From Liolophura sinensis (lineage: Eukaryota > Mollusca > Polyplacophora > Chitonida > Chitonidae), in assembly GCF_032854445.1 (NCBI RefSeq), contig NW_027018353.1:1-36078 (forward strand): a DNA stretch of 36,078 nt. Direction: 5' to 3'. Both the position numbers and the translations under genes were made by a program. Of this stretch, positions 11,676 to 23,226 are shown piece after piece (positions within the stretch are counted from its first letter, which is position 1; each line of letters starts with the position of its first letter). The notes under the pieces are model-generated. The model saw only the letters and a program-made list of their open reading frames with translations. It did no database searches and had not been told where the DNA came from.

Positions 11676-14600
11676 AATTGCTGGGTGAGTTAAATGGGCT
11701 TAGCCCAAAGATTTGTCGTCTTCTGGGCTACGGAAGGGCACATAACTTATAGTCAAAAGTTGAATATAGTAATGACCAGTCGCGATTGTACAGAGTACAG
11801 TGTAGCCGATTTCAATTAATAAAAAGACCAGGCAAAAATGCAAAAGTGGAAAAAAATGTTCCAGTGCTGCTGGTAAGAGGCTAATCCGACGTATTTTGTG
11901 ACGAGAAATCGAATGGTGCAAACCGCGTTGCTCTCCGACCAATACTTTTGGCTGTAGTGACAATTGAATGATCATTGATGTCATAATCACGTGCCCAGCA
12001 ACGGCTCTTACTCCATGGAAACCAGGGATATTTGCAATTTTTTAACAGCTGCCGATGCCTGGCCCAATTCCGCATCTTTTGGCACCTTATTCATGTGGGT
12101 CAGTGTTTAGATGTACTTTTTACAGCAGACTGTATCAAGTACCTTGTGTTTTTTATGTACAAATGGTGTGGTTTTTCTACACGTAGATAAAGACATTGAG
12201 ATTGTCTTGCACTTAGAAGTAAGACAATTGCTGGGTGAGTTAAATGGGCTTAGCCCAAAGATTTGACGTCTTCTGGGCTACCGAAGGGCACATAACTTTT
12301 AGTCAAAAGTTGAATATAGTAATGACCAGTCGCGATTGTACAGAGTACAGTGTAGCCGATTTCAATTAACAAAAAGACCAGGCAAAAATGCAAAAGTGGA
12401 AAAAATGTTCCAGTGCTGCTGGTAAGAGGCTAATCCGACGTATTTTGTGACGAGAAATCGAATGGTGCAAACCGCGTTGCTCTCCGACCAATACTTTTGG
12501 CTGTAGCGACAATTGAATGATCATTGATGTCATAATCACGTGCCCAGTAACGGCTCTTACTCCATGGAAACCAGGGATATTTGCAATTTTTTAACAGCTG
12601 CCGATGCCTGGCCCAATTCCGCATCTTTTGGCACCTTTTAAATGTGGGTCAGTGTTAAGTTGTACTTTTTACAGCAGACTGTATCAAGTACCTTGTGTTT
12701 TTTATGTACAAATGGTCTGGTTTTTCTACACGTAGATAAAGACATTGAGATTGTCTTGCACTTAGAAGTAAGGCAATTGCTGGGTGAGTTAAATGGGCTT
12801 AGCCCAAAGATTTGTCGTCTTCTGGGCTACCGAAGGGCACATAACTTATAGTCAAAAGCTGAATATAGTAATGACCAGTCGCGATTGTACAGAGTACAGT
12901 GTAGCCGATTTCAATTAATAAAAAGACCAGGCAAAAATGCAAAAGTGGAAAAAATGTTCCAGTGCTGCTGGTAAGAGGCTAATCCGACGTATTTTGTGAT
13001 GAGAAATCAAATGGTGCAAACCGCGTTGCTCTCCGACCAATACTTTTGGCTGTAGTGACAATTGAATGATCATTGATGTCATAATCACGTGCCCAGCAAC
13101 GGCTCTTACTCCATGGAAACCAGGGAAATTTGCAATTTTTTAACAGCTGCCGATGCCTGGCCCAATTCCGCATCTTTTGGCCCCTTATAAATGTGGGTCA
13201 GTGTTTAGATGTACTTTTTACAGCAGACTGTATCAAGTACCTTGTGTTTTTTATGTACAAATGGTCTGGTTTTTCCACACGTAGATAAAGACATTGAGAT
13301 TGTCTTGGACTTAGAAGTAAGACAATTGCTGGGTGAGTTAAATGGGCTTAGCCCAAAGATTTGACGTCTTCTGGGCTACCGAAGGGCACATAACTTTTAG
13401 TCAAAAGTTGAATATAGTAATGACCAGTCGCGATTGTACAGAGTACAGTGTAGCCGATTTCAATTAACAAAAAGACCAGGCAAAAATGCAAAAGTGGAAA
13501 AAATGTTCCAGTGCTGCTGGTAAGAGGCTAATCCGAAGTATTTTGTGACGAGAAATCGAATGGTGCATACCGCGTTGCTCTCCGACCAATACTTTTGGCT
13601 GTAGTGACAATTGAATGATCATTGATGTCATAATCACGTGCCCAGCAACGGCTCTTACTCCATGGAAACCAGGGAAATTTGCAATTTTTCAACAGCTGCC
13701 GATACCTGGCTCAATTCCGCGTCTTTTGGCACCTTATTCATGTGGGTTTGTGGTCAGTTGAACTTTTTACAGCAGACTGTATCAAGTACCTTTTGTTTTT
13801 TATGTACAAATGGTGTGGTTTTTCTACACGTAGATAAAGACATTGAGATTGTCTTGGACTTAGAAGTAAGACAATTGCTGGGTGAGTTAAATGGGCTTAG
13901 CCCAAAGATTTGACGTCTTCTGGGCTACCGAAGGGCACATAACTTTTATTCAAAAGTTGAATATAGTAATGACCAGTCGCGATTGTACAGAGTACAGTGT
14001 AGCCGATTTCAATTAACAAAAAGACCAGGTAAAAATGCAAAAGTGGAAAAACTGTTCCAGTGCTACTAGTAAGAGGCTAATCCGACGTATTTTGTGACGA
14101 GAAATCGAATGGTGCAAACCGTGTTGCTCTCTGACCAATACTTTTGGCTGTAGTGACAAATGAATGATCATTGATGTCATAATCACGTGCCCAGCAACGT
14201 CTCTTACTCCATGGAAACCAGGGAAATTTGTAATTTTTCAACAGCTGCCGATGCCTGGCTCAATTCCGCATCTTTTGGCACCTTACTGAAGTTTGTCAGT
14301 GTTCAGTTGTACTTTATACAACAGACTGTATCAAGTACCTTGTGTTTTTCACGTACAAATGGTGTGGTTTTTCTACACGTAGATAAAGACATTGAGATTG
14401 TCTTGCACTTAGAAGTAAGGCTATAGCTGGGTGAGTTAAATGGGCTTAGCCCAAAGATTTGTCGTCTTCTGGGCTACCGAAGGGCACATAACTCGTAGTC
14501 AAAAGTTGAATATAGTAATGACCAGTCGCGATTGTACAGAGTACAGTGTAGTCGATTTCAATTAACAAAAAGACCAGGCAAAAATGCAAAAGTGGAAAAA

Positions 14601-17600
14601 ATGTTCCAGTGCTGCTGGTAAGAGGCTAATCCGACGTATTTTGTGACGAGAAATCGAATGGTGCAAACCGCGTTGCTCTCCGACCAATACTTTTGGCTGT
14701 AGTGACAATTCAATGATCATTGATGTCATAATCACGTGCCCAGCAACGTCTCTTACTCCATGGAAACCAGGGAAATTTGCAATTTTTCAACAGCTGCCGA
14801 TGCCTGGCTCAATTCCGCATCTTTTGGCACCTTACTGAAGTGGGTCTGTGTTCAGTTGTACTTTTTACAGCAGACTGTATCAAGTACCTTGTGTTTGTCA
14901 CGTACAAATGGTGTGGTTTTTCTACACGTAGATAAAGACATTGAGATTGTCTTGGACTTAGAAATAAGACAATTGCTGGGTGAGTTAAATGGGCTTGGCC
15001 CAAAGATTTCAGGTCTTCTGGGCTACCGAAGGGCACATAACTTATAGTCAAAAGTTGAATATAGTAATGACCAGTCGCGATGGTACATAGTACAGTGTAG
15101 CCGATTTCAATTAACAAAAAGACCAGGCAAAAATACAAAATTCGAAAAATTGTTCCAGTGCTGCTGATAAGAGGTTAATCCGACGTATTTTGTGACGACA
15201 AATCGAATGGTGCAAAAAGCGTTGCTCTCCGACCAATACTTTTGGCTGTAGCGACAATTGAATGATCATTGATGTCATAATCACGTGCCCAGCAACGGCT
15301 CTTACTCCATGGAAACCAGGGATATTTGCAATTTTTTAACAGCTGCCGATGCCTGGCCCAATTCCGCATCTTTTGGCACCTTATTCATGTGGGTTTGTGG
15401 TCAGTTGAACTTTTTACAGCAGACTGTATCAAGTACCTTTTGTTTTTTATGTACAAATGGTGTGGTTTTTCTACACGTAGATAAAGACATTGAGATTGTC
15501 TTGGACTTAGAAGTAAGACAATTGCTGGGTGAGTTAAATGGGCTTAGCCCAAAGATTTGACGTCTTCTGGGCTACCGAAGGGCACATAACTTTTAGTCAA
15601 AGTTGAATATAGTAATGACCAGCCGCGATTGTACAGAGTACAGTGTAGCCGATTTCAATTAACAAAAAGACCAGGTAAAAATGGAAAAGTGGAAAAACTG
15701 TTCCAGTGCTACTAGTAAGAGGCTAATCCGACGTATTTTGTGACGAGAAATCGAATGGTGCAAACCGCGTTGCTCTCAGACCAATACTTTTGGCTGTAGT
15801 GACAATTGAATGATCATTGATGTCATAATCACGTGCCCAGCAACGTCTCTTACTCCATGGAAACCAGGGAAATTTGTAATTTTTTAACAGCTGCCGATGC
15901 CTGGCCCAATTCCGCATCTTTTGGCATCTTACTGAAGTTTGTCAGTGTTCAGTTGTACTTTTTACAGCAGACTGTATCAAGTACCTTGTGTTTTTCACGT
16001 ACAAATGGTGTGGTTTTTCTACACGTAGATAAAGACATTGAGATTGCCTTGCCCTTAGAAGTAAGGCAATTGCTGGGTGAGTTAAATGGGCTTGGCCCAA
16101 AGATTTGTCGTCTTCTGGGCTACCGAAGGGCACATAACTCATAGTCAAAAGTTGAATATAGTAATGACCAGTCGCGATTGTACAGAGTACAGTGTAGTCG
16201 ATTTCAATTAACAAAAAGACCAGGCAAAAATGCAAAAGTGGAAAAAATGTTCCAGTGCTGCTGGTAAGAGGCTAATCCAACGTATTTTGTGACGATAAAT
16301 AGAATGGTGCAATCCGCGTTGCTCTCCGACCAATACTTTTGGCTGTAGTGACAATTGAATGATCATTGATGTCATAATCACGTGCCCAGCAACGTCTATT
16401 ACTCCATGGAAACCAGGGAAATTTGCAATTTTTCAACAGCTGCCGATGCCTGGCTCTATTCCGCATCTGTTGGCACCTTACTGAAGTGGGTCAGTGTTCA
16501 GTTGTACTTTTTACAGCAGACTGTATCAAGTACCTTGTGACTTTTATGTACAAAAGGTGTGGTTTTTCTACACGTAAATAAAGACATTGAGATTGTCTTG
16601 GACTTAGAAATAACACAATTGCTGGGTGAGTTAAATGCTCTTAGCCCAAAGATTTCAGGTCTTCTGGGCTACCGAAGGGCACATAACTTATAGTCAAAAG
16701 TTGAATATAGTAATGACCAGTCGCGATGGTACATAGTACAGTGTAGCCGATTTCAATTAACAAAAAGACCAGGCAAAAATGCAAAATTAGAAAAGTTGTT
16801 CCAGTGCTGCTGACAAGAGACTAATCCGACGTATTTTGTGACGACAAATCGAATGGTGCAAACCGCGTTGCTCTCCGACCAATACTTTTGGCTGTAGTGA
16901 CAATTGAATGATCATTGATGTCATAATCACGTGCCCAGCAACGGCTCTTACTCCATGGAAACCAGGAAAATTTGCAATTTTTCAACAGCTGCCGATGCCT
17001 GGCTCAATTCGGCATCTTTTGGCACCTTATTCATGTGGGTCTGTTGTCAGTTGTTCTTTTTACAGCAGACTGTATCAAGTACCTTGTGATTTTTATGTAC
17101 AAAAGGTGTGGTTTTTCTACACGTAGATAAAGACATTGAGATTGTCTTGCACTTAGAAGTAACACAATTGCTGGGTGAGTTGAATGCGCTTAGCCCAAAG
17201 ATTTCAGGTCTTCTGGGCTACCGAAGGGCACATAACTTATAGTGAAAAATTGAATATAGTAATGACCAGTCGCGATTGTACAGAGTACAGTGTAGCCGAT
17301 TTCAATTAACAAAAACACCAGGTAAAAATGCAAAAGTGGAAAAACTGTTCCAGTGCTGCTGGTAAGAGGCTAATCCGACGTATTTTGTGACGAGAAATCG
17401 AATGGTGCAAACCGCGTTGCTCTCCGACCAATACTTTTGGCTGTAGTGACAATTCAATGATCATTGATGTCATAATCACGTGCCCAGCAACGGCTCTTAC
17501 TCCATGGAAACCAGGAAAATTTGCAATTTTTCAACAGCTGCCGATGCCTGGCTCAATTCCGCATCTTTTGGCACCTTATTCATGTGTGTCTGTTGTCAGT

Positions 17601-17714
17601 TGTACTTTTTACAGCAGACTGTATCAAGTACCTTGTGATTTTTATGTACAAAAGGTGTGGTTTTTCTACACGTAGATAAAGACATTGAGATTGTCTTGCA
17701 CTTAGAAGTAACAC
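11676..17714 (+). repeat. 11-monomer block, copy A (6039 bp)
   Basis: The next block repeats this one. The distance between the two equivalent edge intervals (11676 and 17715) is 6039 bp, exactly 11 x 549. Monomer-specific marks appear in the same order in both copies: CTACGGAAGGG (11728, 17768), TTCATGTGGGTCAGTGTTTAG (12090, 18128), CAGTAACGGCTC with CCTTTTAAATG (12542, 18582), GATGAGAAAT with GGCCCCTTATAAATG (13180, 19219), CCGAAGTATTTTG with CGCGTCTTTTGG (13533, 19571), and CTTTTATTCAAAAG (13941, 19980). From 14.6 to 17.7 kb I noticed about 18 differences from the partner, near 0.5 to 0.6% by hand alignment. This copy keeps a monomer at about 14.05-14.60 kb that copy B lacks. Confidence 0.9.
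14030..14600 (+). repeat. Monomer present only in copy A, lost from copy B
   Basis: This monomer (anchor 14077) has the F-type centre CTGAAGTTTGTCAG, a rare ACAAATGAATG in place of ACAATTGAATG, ACTTTATACAACAG, AAGGCTATAGCTGG (an in-frame stop in the forward frame) and ACTCGTAGTC. It has no counterpart at the matching place in copy B (near 20.07 kb), where the preceding monomer joins directly to the following one. The F centre recurs at anchors 15723 and 21214. Confidence 0.85.
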
Positions 17715-17735
17715 AATTGCTGGGTGAGTTAAATG
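17715..17735. repeat. Hybrid monomer exchange point between copies A and B
   Basis: The monomer anchored at 17370 is a hybrid. Left of this interval it equals the monomer at 22861, with one difference noticed (CATGTGTGTC against CATGTGGGTC near 17587), including AGTAACACAATTG. Right of it, it equals the monomer at 11331 (AAATGGGCTTAG, TTTGTCGTC, CTACGGAAGGG, AATTAATAAAAAG), apart from one A in a homopolymer. The two parents are identical for these 21 bases, so the switch lies inside them. This is what an unequal homologous exchange in register would leave. Confidence 0.88.
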
Positions 17736-18480
17736 GGCTTAGCCCAAAGATTTGTCGTCTTCTGGGCTACGGAAGGGCACATAACTTATAGTCAAAAGTT
17801 GAATATAGTAATGACCAGTCGCGATTGTACAGAGTACAGTGTAGCCGATTTCAATTAATAAAAAGACCAGGCAAAAATGCAAAAGTGGAAAAAATGTTCC
17901 AGTGCTGCTGGTAAGAGGCTAATCCGACGTATTTTGTGATGAGAAATCGAATGGTGCAAACCGCGTTGCTCTCCGACCAATACTTTTGGCTGTAGTGACA
18001 ATTGAATGATCATTGATGTCATAATCACGTGCCCAGCAACGGCTCTTACTCCATGGAAACCAGGGATATTTGCAATTTTTCAACAGCTGCCGATGCCTGG
18101 CCCAATTCCGCATCTTTTGGCACCTTATTCATGTGGGTCAGTGTTTAGATGTACTTTTTACAGCAGACTGTATGAAGTACCTTGTGTTTTTTATGTACAA
18201 ATGGTGTGGTTTTTCTACACGTAGATAAAGACATTGAGATTGTCTTGCACTTAGAAGTAAGACAATTGCTGGGTGAGTTAAATGGGCTTAGCCCAAAGAT
18301 TTGACGTCTTCTGGGCTACCGAAGGGCACATAACTTTTAGTCAAAAGTTGAATATAGTAATGACCAGTCGCGATTGTACAGAGTACAGTGTAGCCGATTT
18401 CAATTAACAAAAAGACCAGGCAAAAATGCAAAAGTGGAAAAAATGTTCCAGTGCTGCTGGTAAGAGGCTAATCCGACGTA

Positions 18481-19511
18481 TTTTTTTGTGACGAAAAATC
18501 GAATGGTGCAAACCGCGTTGCTCTCCGACCAATACTTTTGGCTGTAGCGACAATTGAATGATCATTGATGTCATAATCACGTGCCCAGTAACGGCTCTTA
18601 CTCATGGAAACCAGGGATATTTGCAATTTTTTAACAGCTGCCGATGCCTGGCCCAATTCCGCATCTTTTGGCACCTTTTAAATGTGGGTCAGTGTTAAGT
18701 TGTACTTTTTACAGCAGACTGTATCAAGTACCTTGTGTTTTTTATGTACAAATGGTCTGGTTTTTCTACACGTAGATAAAGACATTGAGATTGTCTTGCA
18801 CTTAGAAGTAAGGCAATTGCTGGGTGAGTTAAATGGGCTTAGCCAAAGATTTGTCGTCTTCTGGGCTACCGAAGGGCACATAACTTATAGTCAAAAGTTG
18901 AATATAGTAATGACCAGTCGCGATTGTACAGAGTACAGTGTAGCCGATTTCAATTAATAAAAAGACCAGGCAAAAATGCAAAAGTGGAAAAAATGTTCCA
19001 GTGCTGCTGGTAAGAGGCTAATCCGACGTATTTTGTGATGAGAAATCGAATGGTGCAAACCGCGTTGCTCTCCGACCAATACTTTTGGCTGTAGTGACAA
19101 TTGAATGATCATTGATGTCATAATCACGTGCCAGCAACGGCTCTTACTCCCATGGAAACCAGGGATATTTGCAATTTTTTAACAGCTGCCGATGCCTGGC
19201 CCAATTCCGCATCTTTTGGCCCCTTATAAATGTGGGTCAGTGTTTAGATGTACTTTTTACAGCAGACTGTATCAAGTACCTTGTGTTTTTCACGTACAAA
19301 TGGTCTGGTTTTTCTACACGTAGATAAAGACATTGAGATTGTCTTGGACTTAGAAGTAAGACAATTGCTGGGTGAGTTAAATGGGCTTAGCCCAAAGATT
19401 TGACGTCTTCTGGGCTAACCGAAGGGCACAAACTTTTAGTCAAAAGTTGAATATAGTAATGACCAGTCGCGATTGTACAGAGTACAGTGTAGCCGATTTC
19501 AATTAACAAAA
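18481..19511. other. Patch of clustered one- to three-base indels
   Basis: Against copy A, this stretch has eight small indels in about 1.03 kb. They are: three extra T (18481), a missing C in CTCATGG (18601), a missing C in AGCCAAAG (18843), a missing C in GTGCCAGC (19130), an extra C in CTCCCATGG (19150), an extra A in GGCTAACCG (19418), a missing T in CACAAAC (19430), and a missing A in AACAAAAGACC (19508). Most lie in homopolymers and there are few substitutions nearby. Neighbouring kilobases of the same block have none or one. I read this as poor consensus quality, not biology. Confidence 0.75.
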
Positions 19512-20068
19512 GACCAGGCAAAAATGCAAAAGTGGAAAAAATGTTCCAGTGCTGCTGGTAAGAGGCTAATCCGAAGTATTTTGTGACGAGAAATCGAATG
19601 GTGCAAACCGCGTTGCTCTCCGACCAATAATTTTGGCTGTAGTGACAATTGAATGATCATTGATGTCATAATCACGTGCCCAGCAACGGCTCTTACTCCA
19701 TGGAAACCAGGGAAATTTGCAATTTTTCAACAGCTGCCGATACCTGGCTCAATTCCGCGTCTTTTGGCACCTTATTCATGTGGGTTTGTGGTCAGTTGAA
19801 CTTTTTACAGCAGACTGTATCAAGTACCTTTTGTTTTTTATGTACAAATGGTGTGGTTTTTCTACACGTAGATAAAGACATTGAGATTGTCTTCGACTTA
19901 GAAGTAAGACAATTGCTGGGTGAGTTAAATGGGCTTAGCCCAAAGATTTGACGTCTTCTGGGCTACCGAAGGGCACATAACTTTTATTCAAAAGTTGAAT
20001 ATAGTAATGACCAGTCGCGATTGTACAGAGTACAGTGTAGCCGATTTCAATTAACAAAAAGACCAGGT

Positions 20069-20089
20069 AAAAATGCAAAAGTGGAAAAA
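20069..20089. repeat. Single-monomer deletion scar in copy B
   Basis: Left of the interval copy B follows the monomer ending near 14.03 kb in copy A (CTTTTATTCAAAAG, then CAGGT). Right of it copy B follows the monomer ending near 14.58 kb (AAAAAATGTTCC, GTGCTGCTGG, in place of AAAAACTGTTCC, GTGCTACTAG). The 21 bases in between are common to both parents. Exactly one repeat unit was removed, with the reading phase of the array kept. Confidence 0.85.
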
Positions 20090-23000
20090 ATGTTCCAGTG
20101 CTGCTGGTAAGAGGCTAATCCGACGTATTTTGTGACGAGAAATCGAATGGTGCAAACCGCGTTGCTCTCCGACCAATACTTTTGGCTGTAGTGACAATTC
20201 AATGATCATTGATGTCATAATCACGTGCCCAGCAACGTCTCTTACTCCATGGAAACCAGGGAAATTTGCAATTTTTCAACAGCTGCCGATGCCTGGCTCA
20301 ATTCCGCATCTTTTGGCACCTTACTGAAGTGGGTCTGTGTTCAGTTGTACTTTTTACAGCAGACTGTATCAAGTACCTTGTGTTTGTCACGTACAAATGG
20401 TGTAGTTTTTCTACACGTAGATAAAGACATTGAGATTGTCTTGGACTTAGAAATAAGACAATTGCTGGGTGAGTTAAATGGGCTTGGCCCAAAGATTTTA
20501 GGTCTTCTGGGCTACCGAAGGGCACATAACTTATAGTCAAAAGTTGAATATAGTAATGACCAGTCGCGATGGTACATAGTACAGTGTAGCCGATTTCAAT
20601 TAACAAAAAGACCAGGCAAAAATACAAAATTTGAAAAATTGTTCCAGTGCTGCTGATAAGAGGTTAATCCGACGTATTTTGTGACGACAAATCGAATGGT
20701 GCAAAAAGCGTTGCTCTCCGACCAATACTTTTGGCTGTAGCGACAATTCAATGATCATTGATGTCATAATCACGTGCCCAGCAACGGCTCTTACTCCATG
20801 GAAACCAGGGATATTTGCAATTTTTTAACAGCTGCCGATGCCTGGCCCAATTCCGCATCTTTTGGCACCTTATTCATGTGGGTTTGTGGTCAGTTGAACT
20901 TTTTACAGCAGACTGTATCAAGTACCTTTTGTTTTTTATGTACAAATGGTGTGGTTTTTTCTACACGTAGATAAAGACATTGAGATTGTCTTGGACTTAG
21001 AAGTAAGACAATTGCTGGGTGAGTTAAATGGGCTTAGCCCAAAGATTTGACGTCTTCTGGGCTACCGAAGGGCACATAACTTTTAGTCAAAAGTTGAATA
21101 TAGTAATGACCAGCCGCGATTGTACAGAGTACAGTGTAGCCGATTTCAATTAACAAAAAGACCAGGTAAAAATGCAAAAGTGGAAAAACTGTTCCAGTGC
21201 TACTAGTAAGAGGCTAATCCGACGTATTTTGTGACGAGAAATCGAATGGTGCAATCCGCGTTGCTCTCCGACCAATACTTTTGGCTGTAGCGACAATTGA
21301 ATGATCATTGATGTCATAATCACGTGCCCAGCAACGTCTCTTACTCCATGGAAACCAGGGAAATTTGCAATTTTTCAACAGCTGCCGATGCCTGGCCCAA
21401 TTCCGCATCTTTTGGCATCTTACTGAAGTTTGTCAGTGTTCAGTTGTACTTTTTACAGCAGACTGTATCAAGTACCTTGTGTTTTTCACGTACAAATGGT
21501 GTGGTTTTTCTACACGTAGATAAAGACATTGAGATTGTCTTGCCCTTAGAAGTAAGGCAATTGCTGGGTGAGTTAAATGGGCTTGGCCCAAAGATTTGTC
21601 GTCTTCTGGGCTACCGAAGGGCACATAACTCATAGTCAAAAGTTGAATATAGTAATGACCAGTCGCGATTGTACAGAGTACAGTGTAGTCGATTTCAATT
21701 AACAAAAAGACCAGGCAAAAATGCAAAAGTGGAAAAAATGTTCCAGTGCTGCTGGTAAGAGGCTAATCCAACGTTTTTTGTGACGATAAATAGAATGGTG
21801 CAATCCGCGTTGCTCTCCGACCAATACTTTTGGCTGTAGTGACAATTGAATGATCATTGATGTCATAATCACGTGCCCAGCAACGTCTATTACTCCATGG
21901 AAACCAGGGAAATTTGCAATTTTTCAACAGCTGCCGATGCCTGGCTCTATTCCGCATCTGTTGGCACCTTACTGAAGTGGGTCAGTGTTCAGTTGTACTT
22001 TTTACAGCAGACTGTATCAAGTACCTTGTGACTTTTATGTACAAAAGGTGTGGTTTTTCTACACGTAAATAAAGACATTGAGATTGTCTTGGACTTAGAA
22101 ATAACACAATTGCTGGGTGAGTTAAATGCTCTTAGCCCAAAGATTTCAGGTCTTCTGGGCTACCGAAGGGCACATAACTTATAGTCAAAAGTTGAATATA
22201 GTAATGACCAGTCGCGATGGTACATAGTACAGTGTAGCCGATTTCAATTAACAAAAAGACCAGGCAAAAATGCAAAATTAGAAAAGTTGTTCCAGTGCTG
22301 CTGACAAGAGGCTAATCCGACGTATTTTGTGACGACATATCGAATGGTGCAAACCGCGTTGCTCTCCGACCAATACTTTTGGCTGTAGTGACAATTGAAT
22401 GATCATTGATGTCATAATCACGTGCCCAGCAACGGCTCTTACTCCATGGAAACCAGGAAAATTTGCAATTTTTCAACAGCTGCCGATGCCTGGCTCAATT
22501 CCGCATCTTTTGGCACCTTATTCATGTGGGTCTGTTGTCAGTTGTTCTTTTTACAGCAGACTGTATCAAGTACCTTGTGATTTTTATGTACAAAAGGTGT
22601 GGTTTTTCTACACGTAGATAAAGACATTGAGATTGTCTTGCACTTAGAAGTAACACAATTGCTGGGTGAGTTGAATGCGCTTAGCCCAAAGATTTGACGT
22701 CTTCTGGGCTACCGAAGGGCACATAACTTATAGTGAAAAATTGAATATAGTAATGACCAGTCGCGATTGTACAGAGTACAGTGTAGCCGATTTCAATTAA
22801 CAAAAACACCAGGTAAAAATGCAAAAGTGGAAAAACTGTTCCAGTGCTGCTGGTAAGAGGCTAATCCGACGTATTTTGTGACGAGAAATCGAATGGTGCA
22901 AACCGCGTTGCTCTCCGACCAATACTTTTGGCTGTAGTGACAATTCAATGATCATTGATGTCATAATCACGTGCCCAGCAACGGCTCTTACTCCATGGAA

Positions 23001-23226
23001 ACCAGGAAAATTTGCAATTTTTCAACAGCTGCCGATGCCTGGCTCAATTCCGCATCTTTTGGCACCTTATTCATGTGGGTCTGTTGTCAGTTGTACTTTT
23101 TACAGCAGACTGTATCAAGTACCTTGTGATTTTTATGTACAAAAGGTGTGGTTTTTCTACACGTAGATAAAGACATTGAGATTGTCTTGCACTTAGAAGT
23201 AACACAATTGCTGGGTGAGTTAAATG

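Larger units (their letters stand above)
17736..23226 (+). repeat. 10-monomer block, copy B (copy of A minus one monomer)
   Basis: Copy B matches copy A at an offset of 6038-6040 bp (11 monomers) up to about 20.07 kb and of 5489-5491 bp (10 monomers) afterwards, so one monomer is missing. The edge-to-edge length from 17715 to 23206 is 5491 bp. Beyond 23226 the sequence leaves copy A (AAATGCGCTTAG with TTTCAGG, against AAATGGGCTTAG with TTTGTCG). The part from 18481 to 19511 holds a cluster of one-base indels described separately. Confidence 0.9.

Noticed and set aside
18468-19566. Biological frameshifts or accelerated evolution in copy B
   Set aside because: The changes are mostly homopolymer indels with few substitutions nearby, which fits consensus error better than evolution.
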